Of a stretch of DNA of 45,382 nt, positions 1 through 7,710 are shown in pieces. Below the pieces are notes generated by a model. That model was not told the origin of the DNA. It was given only the letters and a program-made list of their open reading frames with translations, and searched no databases. This DNA comes from Chitinophagaceae bacterium (lineage in GTDB: Bacteria > Bacteroidota > Bacteroidia > Chitinophagales > Chitinophagaceae). Within the stretch, counting starts at the first letter, position 1. Each line of letters begins with the position of its first letter. Where the stretch lies: contig CANJJU010000003.1 in the NCBI GenBank assembly GCA_947474815.1, positions 1 through 45,382 of the forward strand. Direction: 5' to 3'. The position numbers were made by a program, and so were the translations under genes.

Positions 1-521
1 CGAAGAATACCACTGTTATCGGCTGCATTTTGAGCTTGAGTAGAGGGAGTGCCATATAATCCAAGACCATCACTATTATTTATACCCCCTTCGATTTCAC
101 CCAATCCAGCAGTCCCGTTAAATGATGAATTTGTAGGTGCATTACCCAAAATAACCAACCCTGCCCAATCACCACGAGTAGGGCTAGAAGCTTCAGAAGT
201 AAATACGATTGGTTTATCTATTGTTCCATCTGCAATAATTTTGCTGCTTCTAGTAATAATTAAACCGCCGTTTCTACCCAATTCGCCAACAATTTTAGTG
301 CCTGGCTCAATCGTTAAAACTGCACCATTGGTTACATATACCAAGCCACGTAACTTATATATATAATTTGCGCTCAATGTTCTATTAGCAGTAATCCTTC
401 CTTCAAGAATTACATTTTCACTAGAACTTCCGCCATTGTTAGGTGTTCCGTCAACTTCAATTTTACGACAGCTGCTTGTAATAAGTATAACAGCCATTGC
501 AATGAGGGTTATTTGTTTCAT
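1..521 (-). CDS. Lipoprotein downstream of TonB receptor (partial, N-terminal 173 residues)
   Basis: Reading the minus strand from the ATG at 519-521 gives an open frame to the window edge, so the C-terminus is missing. The protein begins MKQITLIAMAVILITSSC, a lipoprotein signal with Cys18 as the probable lipidated residue. The rest is Gly/Asn/Thr-rich with beta-helix-like stretches (LTIEPGTKIVGE, then IVFTSEASSPTRGDWAGLVILG). This pattern is familiar from large Bacteroidota surface lipoproteins, often with T9SS or adhesin-like labels, but I cannot assign a function. It starts 36 bp after the TonB receptor stop on the same strand, so the two probably form one operon and may act together at the outer membrane. 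A plus-strand frame over the same bases is an artefact. Confidence 0.8.
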   Translation of the reverse strand, partial: MKQITLIAMAVILITSSCRKIEVDGTPNNGGSSSENVILEGRITANRTLSANYIYKLRGLVYVTNGAVLTIEPGTKIVGELGRNGGLIITRSSKIIADGTIDKPIVFTSEASSPTRGDWAGLVILGNAPTNSSFNGTAGLGEIEGGINNSDGLGLYGTPSTQAQNAADNSGIL

Positions 522-557
522 GATTTTTGTTTGTGTGTTTTAAAAAAATGTATACGT

Positions 558-3335
558 TTATTTAATTATGTATGCAAAAGATATGCTGACATTTGCTCCA
601 TAGTTTCTGCTAATAGCCAAGACATCCTTTGAATTTTTAGAGTATTTTTTATTATTATCTAGGTCATGATAAAAATATCCAGGTGTATTTAACATATCAC
701 TGATATTCAATTTGATTTCACCTTTCTTATCCAACACCTTTTTAGCCAATTGCAAGTCCAATAACGGACGGGGGTTTTCCCATATATCAGAAATTGCTTC
801 ACTTCCTACAAATAAAATCCTACGACCAATCTGATTAAATAAAAGCGTGCTAGTGAATCCTATTTTTTCAAGATCGTATTGCAAGCCAACATTCAAGAGA
901 TATGGACTTTGTCCTTGTAAAGGACGATTGATGGTTTGAGTACTATCAGTTACTTTACTATAGATATAACTTAGGTTTCCCGTAACTGTAAAGTTTTTAA
1001 ATACGTTTGAAAAATCAAGTTTTTTTCTAAATTCCACCTCTCCGCCAAATGCTGTAGCCAACTTTGTATTAAGAATGTTGAATGTATTGGTGCCCGGACC
1101 AGTTCTATTGAAATAATATTCAATTGGGCTATCGAAATATTTAAAAAACGCCCCGATTGTTAATAGTTCACCTGGTCTTGGGTACAATTCATACCTCAAA
1201 TCAGCATTGGTGATTTTGGTTCTTTTCGCTGCCTTGTTTCCAACTACTTGTGCGCCTAATTCGAAATCATAAAAAGCAAAAGGGCTAAGCTCTCTAAATT
1301 CTGGTCTAACTACCGTCTGGCTTGCAGCAAAACGAATGTTGGTGTTTGCTGATGGCTTATAGGTTAAGTTGATGCCAGGTAAAAAATCTTTTACCAAGGT
1401 GTTTACATGTCTTGGATCAGATTGTATTACACTGCCTACTAGTTGATCAAAGCTCTCAAAGCGAACACCCCAAACCAACCTAAACTTTTCTCCTAGAGGA
1501 TTGTCAAACTGAAGATAGGCTGCGTTCATAATCGTATTGGCTATATACCTGAAAGCATTGCCTCCTATTTCATCAAACTGAGCTTTATCATTTCCAGTTC
1601 CAAAATTTTCTGCAGAAAAAATTTCATTAGCAGACAATTGTTTTATAGCATTACTAGCAGTATTGATGAAGAAAGGACGACTGTCAAACAATCTATCCTT
1701 AACCTGAAAAAGATAGCCTGCCTTGATAGAATGCTTATTTCCCTTCCAGTCAAATGTTTTGGCAACATCGCCGCCAGCATTATAGATGTAGTCATTTAAG
1801 AAACTATAGAAAATACTACCACTTTTTTGTCCAGCACCCATTCCCAACAACGCATAATAAGGAGCAGAAGGATCATTGCCATCTTGAGTATAAAAAAGTC
1901 TGCGCTGATCTGGGATGTATTGATCAAGAATATTAAATCCCCCATACCATTTTAATCGAGTGTTGTACTTTGTAATATTGTGCTCTCCTGTTACTTGCGT
2001 ATTAAAAAAAGTATTCTGCTTAAAGCCAATTTCAGTCGCTTTTATACGATCTCCATTTCCGCCGCCACTAATGATATAATCTCTTCCATCATATCTATCA
2101 ATTACATAATCAGTCGAATTGATGTTGATGATGTTTTTAAATGAAAGGCGATGATTGTTATTGAATTGTAATGTAACATTTGCTAGACCTCCTGCTAATA
2201 CGTCTCTGCTATACTTATTGTTATTATATAAAAGTTCTATATCCCCTTCATTATTAGCAATAAACCTATTATCAAAACTTGTACGCTTATTTGTATTGTT
2301 GTAAGTGATTGCAAAAATACCTGCTACCTTTTTACCAAATAATCTAGTATTGTTTCCACCACTTAATTGAAAGGAAGAATTAAGGGGAGCGTTGCCTACA
2401 AAGGGCTGCCAGTTATTTCTGAATTGGGCGCCAAAAGCTGTTTTATCGGAAATTTTCAATTGACTAAAATCATATCGCAATGGCAAAGAAGAAGGCAATG
2501 CGCGGGTTCCATTGTCAACCCCTAGCCAATCCAAGCTACCTCCATTCGATTGAAGAAAATCTTTTCCAATGGTATTGGTATTAAACCCTGTACCCAATTG
2601 GATATTTAAAAATGAAGTTGAAGGGACATCTTTGGTTTGAACCTGAACCAATCCGCCCGCCCATTCTCCCGGAAGCTCTGGAATAAATGTTTTGTTCATC
2701 ACAATATTGTCAATCATTGCAGCAGGAAAAATATCAAAACTGAATGTTTTTCTATCGGGTTCAGTACTACTTAATAAAATCCCATTGAGCATGGCTTGAT
2801 TATAACGATCACTCAATCCGCGAACAACTAAAAATTTTCCTTCTTGAACAGAGGTACCGGGTACTCTTTTTAAAATCTCTCCAGTATTTTTATCCGGACT
2901 TCTACGAATAGCCTCAGCACTGATGACTTGTGCTACAACTGAAGTGTTTTTTTGAAGTGAAATCAGTGCGTTTACAGACTCTTTTCTTGCAGACGATCTT
3001 ACTTCTATTGCAGATTCTGTTTTTGTAGCACTTTGAAGAATAATATTCAGAGAAACTGTTTCATTTACAATAGTTTCAACGCCATCAATTATTTTAGTTT
3101 GATAGCCAATAGAAGAAATTTTTAAAGAATACTTTTTAGGTGCATCAAGTATAAAAGCATAATTGCCATCAATATCAGTAGCAACGGTTGCAGACATTTC
3201 AATAACCTCAATAGAAACAGATGAAATTTTTGCCCCTGTTTTAGCATCTGTTACCTTTCCTTCAATTCTTCCCTTCTGTGCATTGGCTGAAAGAATACCC
3301 AATAAAAAAGTGGCAATTAGTATACCCTGTCTCAT
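558..3335 (-). CDS. TonB-dependent outer-membrane receptor with CarboxypepD_reg-like N-domain
   Basis: A 925-residue outer-membrane receptor that should import a ligand using TonB energy. Residues 1-19 are a signal peptide (ATFLLGILSANA, then Q20). Residues about 21-105 form the carboxypeptidase-D regulatory-like beta sandwich common in Bacteroidota receptors (GRIEGKVTDAKTGAKI). Residues about 118-238 are the plug (ILKRVPGTSVQEGKFLVVRG, later GEWAGGLVQVQTKD). The rest is beta-barrel strands rich in aromatic and Asn residues, ending in ISFAYIIK. The length is normal for the family. It is followed by a lipoprotein gene that lacks an obvious SusD start, so I do not call it SusC. It is divergent from a PhoU-Pit pair across a region carrying phased 7-mer repeats, which suggests phosphate-linked control. 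The substrate is not deducible from the sequence. Confidence 0.92.
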   Translation of the reverse strand: MRQGILIATFLLGILSANAQKGRIEGKVTDAKTGAKISSVSIEVIEMSATVATDIDGNYAFILDAPKKYSLKISSIGYQTKIIDGVETIVNETVSLNIILQSATKTESAIEVRSSARKESVNALISLQKNTSVVAQVISAEAIRRSPDKNTGEILKRVPGTSVQEGKFLVVRGLSDRYNQAMLNGILLSSTEPDRKTFSFDIFPAAMIDNIVMNKTFIPELPGEWAGGLVQVQTKDVPSTSFLNIQLGTGFNTNTIGKDFLQSNGGSLDWLGVDNGTRALPSSLPLRYDFSQLKISDKTAFGAQFRNNWQPFVGNAPLNSSFQLSGGNNTRLFGKKVAGIFAITYNNTNKRTSFDNRFIANNEGDIELLYNNNKYSRDVLAGGLANVTLQFNNNHRLSFKNIININSTDYVIDRYDGRDYIISGGGNGDRIKATEIGFKQNTFFNTQVTGEHNITKYNTRLKWYGGFNILDQYIPDQRRLFYTQDGNDPSAPYYALLGMGAGQKSGSIFYSFLNDYIYNAGGDVAKTFDWKGNKHSIKAGYLFQVKDRLFDSRPFFINTASNAIKQLSANEIFSAENFGTGNDKAQFDEIGGNAFRYIANTIMNAAYLQFDNPLGEKFRLVWGVRFESFDQLVGSVIQSDPRHVNTLVKDFLPGINLTYKPSANTNIRFAASQTVVRPEFRELSPFAFYDFELGAQVVGNKAAKRTKITNADLRYELYPRPGELLTIGAFFKYFDSPIEYYFNRTGPGTNTFNILNTKLATAFGGEVEFRKKLDFSNVFKNFTVTGNLSYIYSKVTDSTQTINRPLQGQSPYLLNVGLQYDLEKIGFTSTLLFNQIGRRILFVGSEAISDIWENPRPLLDLQLAKKVLDKKGEIKLNISDMLNTPGYFYHDLDNNKKYSKNSKDVLAISRNYGANVSISFAYIIK

Positions 3336-3353
3336 ACCTTCTATATTTTAATA

Positions 3354-3361
3354 CAAAGTAA
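3354..3361 (-). promoter_or_regulatory. Candidate -7 element of the TonB receptor promoter
   Basis: On the minus strand this reads TTACTTTG, one mismatch from the Bacteroidota -7 consensus TAnnTTTG, 18 bp before the receptor ATG. No TTG is seen at the expected -33 position. Instead the phased 7-mer array begins 9 bp upstream, as expected for a promoter that depends on an activator. Weak on its own. Confidence 0.35.
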
Positions 3362-3370
3362 GAGAGACCA

Positions 3371-3432
3371 TGTTAACAGACTGTATGATAATGGTTAGCT
3401 AATTGCTAACTCTCTGTTACCAAAACATTACC
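3371..3432. promoter_or_regulatory. Array of six 7-mers at 11-bp spacing (PhoB/PhoP-type operator)
   Basis: 7-mers start at 3371 TGTTAAC, 3382 TGTATGA, 3393 GGTTAGC, 3404 TGCTAAC, 3415 TGTTACC and 3426 CATTACC, each separated by a 4-bp spacer (AGAC, TAAT, TAAT, TCTC, AAAA). The consensus is TGTTAnC with an 11-bp period. On the minus strand the units read GTTAACA, TCATACA, GCTAACC, GTTAGCA, GGTAACA and GGTAATG. Known biology: OmpR/PhoB-family regulators bind 7-bp direct repeats with an 11-bp period, and the Bacillus PhoP box is TTAACA-like. The array covers the -33 region of the receptor promoter. Because GTTAAC is itself palindromic, the site could also be read as dyads (GTTAGC-5-GCTAAC at 3394-3410). 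Confidence 0.6.
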
Positions 3433-3519
3433 AACAATGAAATAGCCTAGCAACAAGAATCAGTTAGGCAAATGAGTAAACATTAAAAATGGCTAAGATT
3501 ACTACCAAAAATCGACTAA

Positions 3520-3537
3520 TGTTAAGAAATTATTACC
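3520..3537. promoter_or_regulatory. Second phased 7-mer pair upstream of the PhoU-Pit promoter
   Basis: TGTTAAG at 3520-3526, a 4-bp spacer AAAT, and TATTACC at 3531-3537 repeat the motif and 11-bp step of the array at 3371-3432. The pair ends 35 bp before the TACCTTTG -7 candidate, the right place for an activator contacting polymerase at the PhoU-Pit promoter. With only two copies in AT-rich DNA, chance is a real possibility. Confidence 0.4.
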
Positions 3538-3572
3538 AATTAAGGGGATGTACTATAAAGGGGGTATAATTT

Positions 3573-3580
3573 TACCTTTG
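3573..3580 (+). promoter_or_regulatory. -7 promoter element (TACCTTTG) for PhoU-like/Pit operon
   Basis: A perfect TAnnTTTG match 17 bp before the ATG of the PhoU-like gene. There is no clear TTG at -33, only a TG at 3549-3550 (22-bp spacing). This fits a weak promoter helped by the regulator whose candidate sites lie just upstream. Confidence 0.5.
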
Positions 3581-3597
3581 GAACAAATTATCTAATT

Positions 3598-4245
3598 ATG
3601 GCCTTTAATACAATTCTTAAAATATTCTTGCCTAAAGACAGGGTCTTTTACCAACTATTTGAAAATGTTTCTGGCGTATTGGTTAAGATGGGACAAAAAT
3701 TAAAAGAAGTGGTTACGGAGCCCGACTTTGAACAAAGAGCAAAACTTATTAAAGAAGTGGAAGATCTTGAGCACATCAACGATGATTATACCCATCAAAT
3801 TTTTACTGAACTAGGAAAGAATTTTATTACCCCATTTGATAGAGAAGATATCCATTATCTAGCAAGTTCTCTAGATGACATCGCGGATTACATTTATGCT
3901 TCCGCAAAGAAAATTAATTTCTATCATGTAGACCCTAATGACATAGGCATTCAAAAAATGGCTGATCTTATTGCGGTTGGTTGTACACATGTTCATAAAG
4001 CTGTTACAGAATTACGCAACATGAAAAATATGCGTCAAATTACAGATGCATTAGTAGCCATAAATAGTATAGAAAACCAGGGTGACGATATTTTTGATAT
4101 GAGTATTGAAAGATTGTTTGCAACAGAACCTGACGCCAAAGAAGTAATCAAGAAAAGAGAAATTTATCAAGTAATGGAAATCGTTACCGATAAATGTGAA
4201 GATGCAGCCAATGTGATTGAATCAATCATTATTAAATACGCTTAA
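3598..4245 (+). CDS. PhoU-like Pit accessory protein (DUF47 family)
   Basis: A 215-residue, all-helical cytoplasmic protein without signal or membrane segments, matching the DUF47/TIGR00153 PhoU-like family that pairs with Pit-type phosphate permeases. Diagnostic features are the KEVEDLEHINDDYTHQIF and FITPFDREDIHYLASSLDDI helices, whose acidic residues (E/DxxxD) bind metal clusters in PhoU relatives, and a second half with IENQGDDIFD. It lies 27 bp upstream of the Pit gene on the same strand, the usual arrangement. The expected role is to modulate phosphate transport or signal phosphate status. The start is the ATG at 3598, 17 bp after a -7 promoter match. Confidence 0.93.
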   Translation: MAFNTILKIFLPKDRVFYQLFENVSGVLVKMGQKLKEVVTEPDFEQRAKLIKEVEDLEHINDDYTHQIFTELGKNFITPFDREDIHYLASSLDDIADYIYASAKKINFYHVDPNDIGIQKMADLIAVGCTHVHKAVTELRNMKNMRQITDALVAINSIENQGDDIFDMSIERLFATEPDAKEVIKKREIYQVMEIVTDKCEDAANVIESIIIKYA

Positions 4246-4272
4246 TCATTAATTGAAGCTAAAAAAATCACT

Positions 4273-5487
4273 ATGACTTTTTTGATTGTTATCATAGCGT
4301 TGGCTTTGATTTTCGACTACATTAATGGATTTCATGATGCAGCCAATTCAATAGCTACAGTAGTCTCTACAAAAGTACTCACCCCAGGACAAGCGGTGAT
4401 TTGGGCAGCCATGTTTAATTTTGTTGCTTACTTTATTTTTAAAGATCATGGCGTAGCAAATACAATTGCCAAAACAGTAAGACCAGAAATTGTGAGCGGT
4501 CACAATATGTTATTGGTAATATTTTCCGGGTTGCTTTCTGCTATTTTCTGGAATTTATTCACTTGGTGGTTTGGCATCCCTTCCTCTTCCTCTCATGCTC
4601 TTATTGGGGCTTTTTCAGGTGCCGCTGTGGCTTTTGGAGGATTTGCTTCTATTAATTCCGAGCCTATTATCAAAACGATTTCATTTATTTTATTAGCGCC
4701 GATTATAGGTATGGTCATAGCATTTATTATTTCGCTTTGGTTTATTCATTCTTTCAAGAAAGGCTGGATGCCTAAAATAATTGCATTCCTTGTTTTTATT
4801 TTAGTACTGATTTTCTTAAAAAACAATCTTATAACTGATTCAGCAGCTATTAAAAGTGTTCAGTTTAAAAGTAATGCCTTAAAAATTATTTTTTTTGGCT
4901 CCAATTTTAAATGGATTTTACTGTCAGCTATTTTATTCATTATGGCTGCATTCACTTTATTTTTAAGTTCTTTAAATGCACACAGCGCGAATGTTTGGTT
5001 TAAAAAACTTCAACTAGTATCCTCCGCAGCATTTAGCATTGGACATGGTGGTAACGACGCACAAAAAGTAATGGGAATTATTATGGCTGCGCTGATTGCA
5101 TATGACCCTACCCGTTATTTCTTGCACAATATGGTTTGGTGGGTTCCATTGGCTTGTTATGCTGCCATTGCACTGGGCACAATGAGTGGCGGCTGGAAGA
5201 TTGTAAAAACGATGGGGACCAAAATTACAAAAGTGACCCCATTTGAAGGAGTTGCTGCAGAAACGGCTGGAGCGATTACCTTATTTGTAACAGAAGCTTT
5301 AAAAATACCCGTAAGCACTACTCATACGATTACAGGAAGCATCATTGGGGTAGGTGCAACAAAAAGACTTTCAGCAGTAAGATGGGGCGTTACAGTTAAT
5401 TTGTTATGGGCTTGGATTTTAACGATTCCCATCAGCGGATTACTTGCAGCATTCATTTACACTGTCCTTCATTATTTTAAATTCTAA
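4273..5487 (+). CDS. pit: Low-affinity inorganic phosphate transporter, Pit family
   Basis: A 404-residue polytopic inner-membrane permease of the PiT/PHO4 family, which moves metal-phosphate or phosphate with cation symport. Both family signature repeats are present: GFHDAANSIATVVSTKVL near residues 19-36 and SIGHGGNDAQKVMGIIMAAL in the second half. GIPSSSSHALIGAFSGA and KIPVSTTHTITGSIIGVGA form the inverted-repeat pair of substrate loops. About ten membrane segments are visible. Co-transcription with the PhoU-like gene is likely, and an intrinsic terminator follows at 5512. Nothing is missing or truncated. Confidence 0.95.
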   Translation: MTFLIVIIALALIFDYINGFHDAANSIATVVSTKVLTPGQAVIWAAMFNFVAYFIFKDHGVANTIAKTVRPEIVSGHNMLLVIFSGLLSAIFWNLFTWWFGIPSSSSHALIGAFSGAAVAFGGFASINSEPIIKTISFILLAPIIGMVIAFIISLWFIHSFKKGWMPKIIAFLVFILVLIFLKNNLITDSAAIKSVQFKSNALKIIFFGSNFKWILLSAILFIMAAFTLFLSSLNAHSANVWFKKLQLVSSAAFSIGHGGNDAQKVMGIIMAALIAYDPTRYFLHNMVWWVPLACYAAIALGTMSGGWKIVKTMGTKITKVTPFEGVAAETAGAITLFVTEALKIPVSTTHTITGSIIGVGATKRLSAVRWGVTVNLLWAWILTIPISGLLAAFIYTVLHYFKF

Positions 5488-5511
5488 TGCGCTGATTAGC
5501 GCTTTACTGAT

Positions 5512-5541
5512 AAAAATCACTCTACTAATGGGTGATTTTTT
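5512..5541 (+). terminator. Intrinsic terminator after pit
   Basis: AAAAATCAC (5512-5520) pairs perfectly with GTGATTTTT (5532-5540) across an 11-nt loop, and the T-rich arm provides the U-tract. It lies 25 bp after the pit stop and before the galE promoter. Confidence 0.7.
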
Positions 5542-5547
5542 GTTTTC

Positions 5548-5576
5548 TTTGTAATAGTGAATTTTTACTAACTTAG
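5548..5576 (+). promoter_or_regulatory. Candidate galE promoter
   Basis: TTTG at 5548-5551, a 17-bp spacer, then TAACTTAG at 5569-5576, one mismatch from TAnnTTTG. It sits 6 bp from the galE ATG at 5583, so transcription would begin almost at the start codon. The AlkB gene has a similar TTTG/TAnnTTAG arrangement. Confidence 0.4.
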
Positions 5577-5582
5577 AACTGC

Positions 5583-6611
5583 ATGAAAAAAATACTCGTA
5601 ACAGGCGGATGTGGATATATAGGGTCTCATACAATCGTAGATTTATTACAAAATGGCTTTGAAGTAATATCAGCTGATAATAACAGCCGAAGCACTCCAG
5701 CAATCTTAGAGGGCGTTGAACGTATTACAGGCAAAAAGGTGAAAAATTATTTTATAGACTTATGTAATCTTGAAGATACCAGACGCTTATTTATAGACAA
5801 CCCCGACATCAGTGGAATTATTCATTTTGCAGCTTTTAAATCAGTAGGAGAATCCGTAGAAAAGCCTTTGATGTATTTTGAAAACAATCTCGGCTCTTTA
5901 TTCAATTTATTAAAATGCTGTACTGAATTTAGTGTTGATACGTTCGTTTTTTCTTCTTCTTGCACAGTATATGGAAACCCAGATCAAAGTCCAGTTACAG
6001 AAGAAACGCCCATTAAAATGGCAGAGTCCCCTTATGGATATACAAAACAAATGAGTGAGGAAATCATTCAACAAACAGTTAAAGCAACTAATATACAAGC
6101 CATCCTATTAAGATATTTTAATCCAGTGGGCGCACACCCTTCTAATCAAATTGGAGAAGTGCCAATTGGAAGACCAGCGAATCTTGTTCCCGCAATCACG
6201 CAAACTGCTATTGGAAAACTATCACAAATGCAGGTATATGGCAATGACTACCCAACTAGAGATGGTAGCTGTATGAGGGATTATATTCATGTGTCTGACA
6301 TTGCCCATGCGCATACACTTGCACTTAATTATCTCATTGAAAAAAATAACAAAACAAATTGTGAGATTTTTAATTTGGGAACTGGTAATGGATATACCGT
6401 GTTAGAAGTTATTAAAACATTTGAAAAAATAAGTGAGCACCCGCTCAATTACGTTATTGGGGGCAGAAGAAATGGAGATGTTGTAGCCATTTATGCCAAT
6501 AATGAAAAATCACAACAGCTATTAGGCTGGAAACCTCAATATACCTTAGAAGACATGATGCAAACCGCTTGGAATTGGGAATTAAAATTAAAAGAAGAGC
6601 AAAATAAATAG
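5583..6611 (+). CDS. galE: UDP-glucose 4-epimerase
   Basis: A 342-residue extended-SDR epimerase that interconverts UDP-glucose and UDP-galactose using bound NAD. The Rossmann motif TGGCGYIGSH is at residues 7-16. The catalytic Ser region FSSSCTVYG is at 123-131, and Tyr151-x3-Lys155 (YGYTK) is the catalytic pair. Downstream family motifs include LRYFNPVGAHPS and the terminal LGWKPQYTLEDM. The length is typical. It is followed 66 bp later by a transketolase subunit on the same strand; that pairing is not a known functional unit. The product should feed surface polysaccharide and Leloir metabolism. Confidence 0.95.
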   Translation: MKKILVTGGCGYIGSHTIVDLLQNGFEVISADNNSRSTPAILEGVERITGKKVKNYFIDLCNLEDTRRLFIDNPDISGIIHFAAFKSVGESVEKPLMYFENNLGSLFNLLKCCTEFSVDTFVFSSSCTVYGNPDQSPVTEETPIKMAESPYGYTKQMSEEIIQQTVKATNIQAILLRYFNPVGAHPSNQIGEVPIGRPANLVPAITQTAIGKLSQMQVYGNDYPTRDGSCMRDYIHVSDIAHAHTLALNYLIEKNNKTNCEIFNLGTGNGYTVLEVIKTFEKISEHPLNYVIGGRRNGDVVAIYANNEKSQQLLGWKPQYTLEDMMQTAWNWELKLKEEQNK

Positions 6612-6677
6612 AATTAAGAAAAGGTTTTATAATTAAAGAAAGTCGGGCTAAATTGCATCCATACTAAAATCATATGT

Positions 6678-7634
6678 ATGCTGGCTAACATTCAAGTAAC
6701 AGGAAATAAAGATACAAGAAGCGGATTTGGAGACGGGATTTTGGAAGCCGCACGCGAAAATAAAAACATCATTGCACTAACTGCAGATCTTGCAGGATCG
6801 ATGAAACTAAATGGATTTATAAAAGAATTTCCAGAAAGATTTATTCAATGCGGTATTGCAGAAGCCAATATGATAGGTATTGCAGCAGGGTTAACCATTG
6901 GAGGCAAAATTCCCTACACTACTACTTTTGCAAATTTTTCTACCGGAAGAGTATATGATCAAATCAGACAAAGCATTGCATACAGCGGAAAAAATGTAAA
7001 AATTTGCGCATCTCACGCCGGACTTACCTTAGGAGAAGATGGAGCTACACATCAAATTTTAGAAGATATCGGATTAATGAAAATGCTACCAGGCATGACC
7101 GTTATCGTTCCAGCAGATTACAATCAAACCAAAGCAGCTACAAAAGCAATCGCTCAATTTGAGGGACCAGTTTATTTAAGATTCGGAAGACCCGTATGGC
7201 CAATATTCACTAAAGAAGAAGATTTTGTAATTGGAAAAGCGCAAAATATATCAGAAGGGAAAGACGTATCTATCTTTGCCTGTGGACACCTAGTATGGAT
7301 TGCTATTGAAGCAGGAAAAATACTGGAAGCCAAAGGAATCAGTGTAGAAATAATTAATATTCATACCATCAAGCCAATTGACAAAGAAGCCGTTGTTACT
7401 TCAATCATGAAAACCGGCTGCGCCGTAACTGCTGAAGAACATAATATTATTGGTGGACTTGGAGATAGTATAGCTCAAATTGCATCAACCGATTGCCCCA
7501 TCCCTATTGAATATATAGGAACCAAGGATACTTTTGGAGAAAGTGGAACACCTTCTGAGCTATTGGTGAAATATGGTTTAGATGCAGTACACATAGTAGC
7601 CGCAGCAGAAAAAGCAATCTCAAGAAAGAAGTAA
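6678..7634 (+). CDS. Transketolase C-terminal subunit (split transketolase)
   Basis: 318 residues covering only the pyrimidine-binding and C-terminal domains of transketolase, which transfers C2 units between sugar phosphates with thiamine diphosphate. The catalytic Glu lies in CGIAEANMIGIAAG (Glu62), which activates the cofactor. SHAGLTLGEDGATHQ and PVYLRFGRP are typical of the family, and the end (GTKDTFGESGTPSELLVKYG) is the complete C-domain. The N-terminal, diphosphate-binding half is not adjacent: the upstream gene is galE. In split-transketolase genomes the two halves are usually neighbours. A complete partner must be encoded outside the window for activity. The start is the ATG at 6678. 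Confidence 0.92.
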   Translation: MLANIQVTGNKDTRSGFGDGILEAARENKNIIALTADLAGSMKLNGFIKEFPERFIQCGIAEANMIGIAAGLTIGGKIPYTTTFANFSTGRVYDQIRQSIAYSGKNVKICASHAGLTLGEDGATHQILEDIGLMKMLPGMTVIVPADYNQTKAATKAIAQFEGPVYLRFGRPVWPIFTKEEDFVIGKAQNISEGKDVSIFACGHLVWIAIEAGKILEAKGISVEIINIHTIKPIDKEAVVTSIMKTGCAVTAEEHNIIGGLGDSIAQIASTDCPIPIEYIGTKDTFGESGTPSELLVKYGLDAVHIVAAAEKAISRKK

Positions 7635-7639
7635 ACCTT

Positions 7640-7678
7640 CTTGTTTATTTTTCAGTATTAAACTTTTAAATAAACAAG
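7640..7678 (+). repeat. Perfect 11-bp inverted repeat upstream of the sigma-factor gene
   Basis: CTTGTTTATTT (7640-7650) and AAATAAACAAG (7668-7678) are perfect reverse complements with a 17-nt loop. No U-tract follows on the plus strand, so it is not a classical terminator for the transketolase gene. It ends 32 bp before the sigma-factor ATG and could be an mRNA hairpin, an operator, or a Rho-independent-like stop. Confidence 0.5.
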
Positions 7679-7710
7679 GAGTCTCACTATATTATTCCCC
7701 TTTCCGCATT

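Noticed and set aside
49-366. Plus-strand open frame of 105 codons at the left edge
   Set aside because: The minus strand carries a lipoprotein gene (start 521) with a clear signal peptide and protein-like composition; the plus frame is its shadow.
558-3335. Calling the receptor SusC and the downstream lipoprotein SusD
   Set aside because: The lipoprotein N-terminus is beta-helix-like and Gly/Asn-rich, not the helical TPR-like SusD start.
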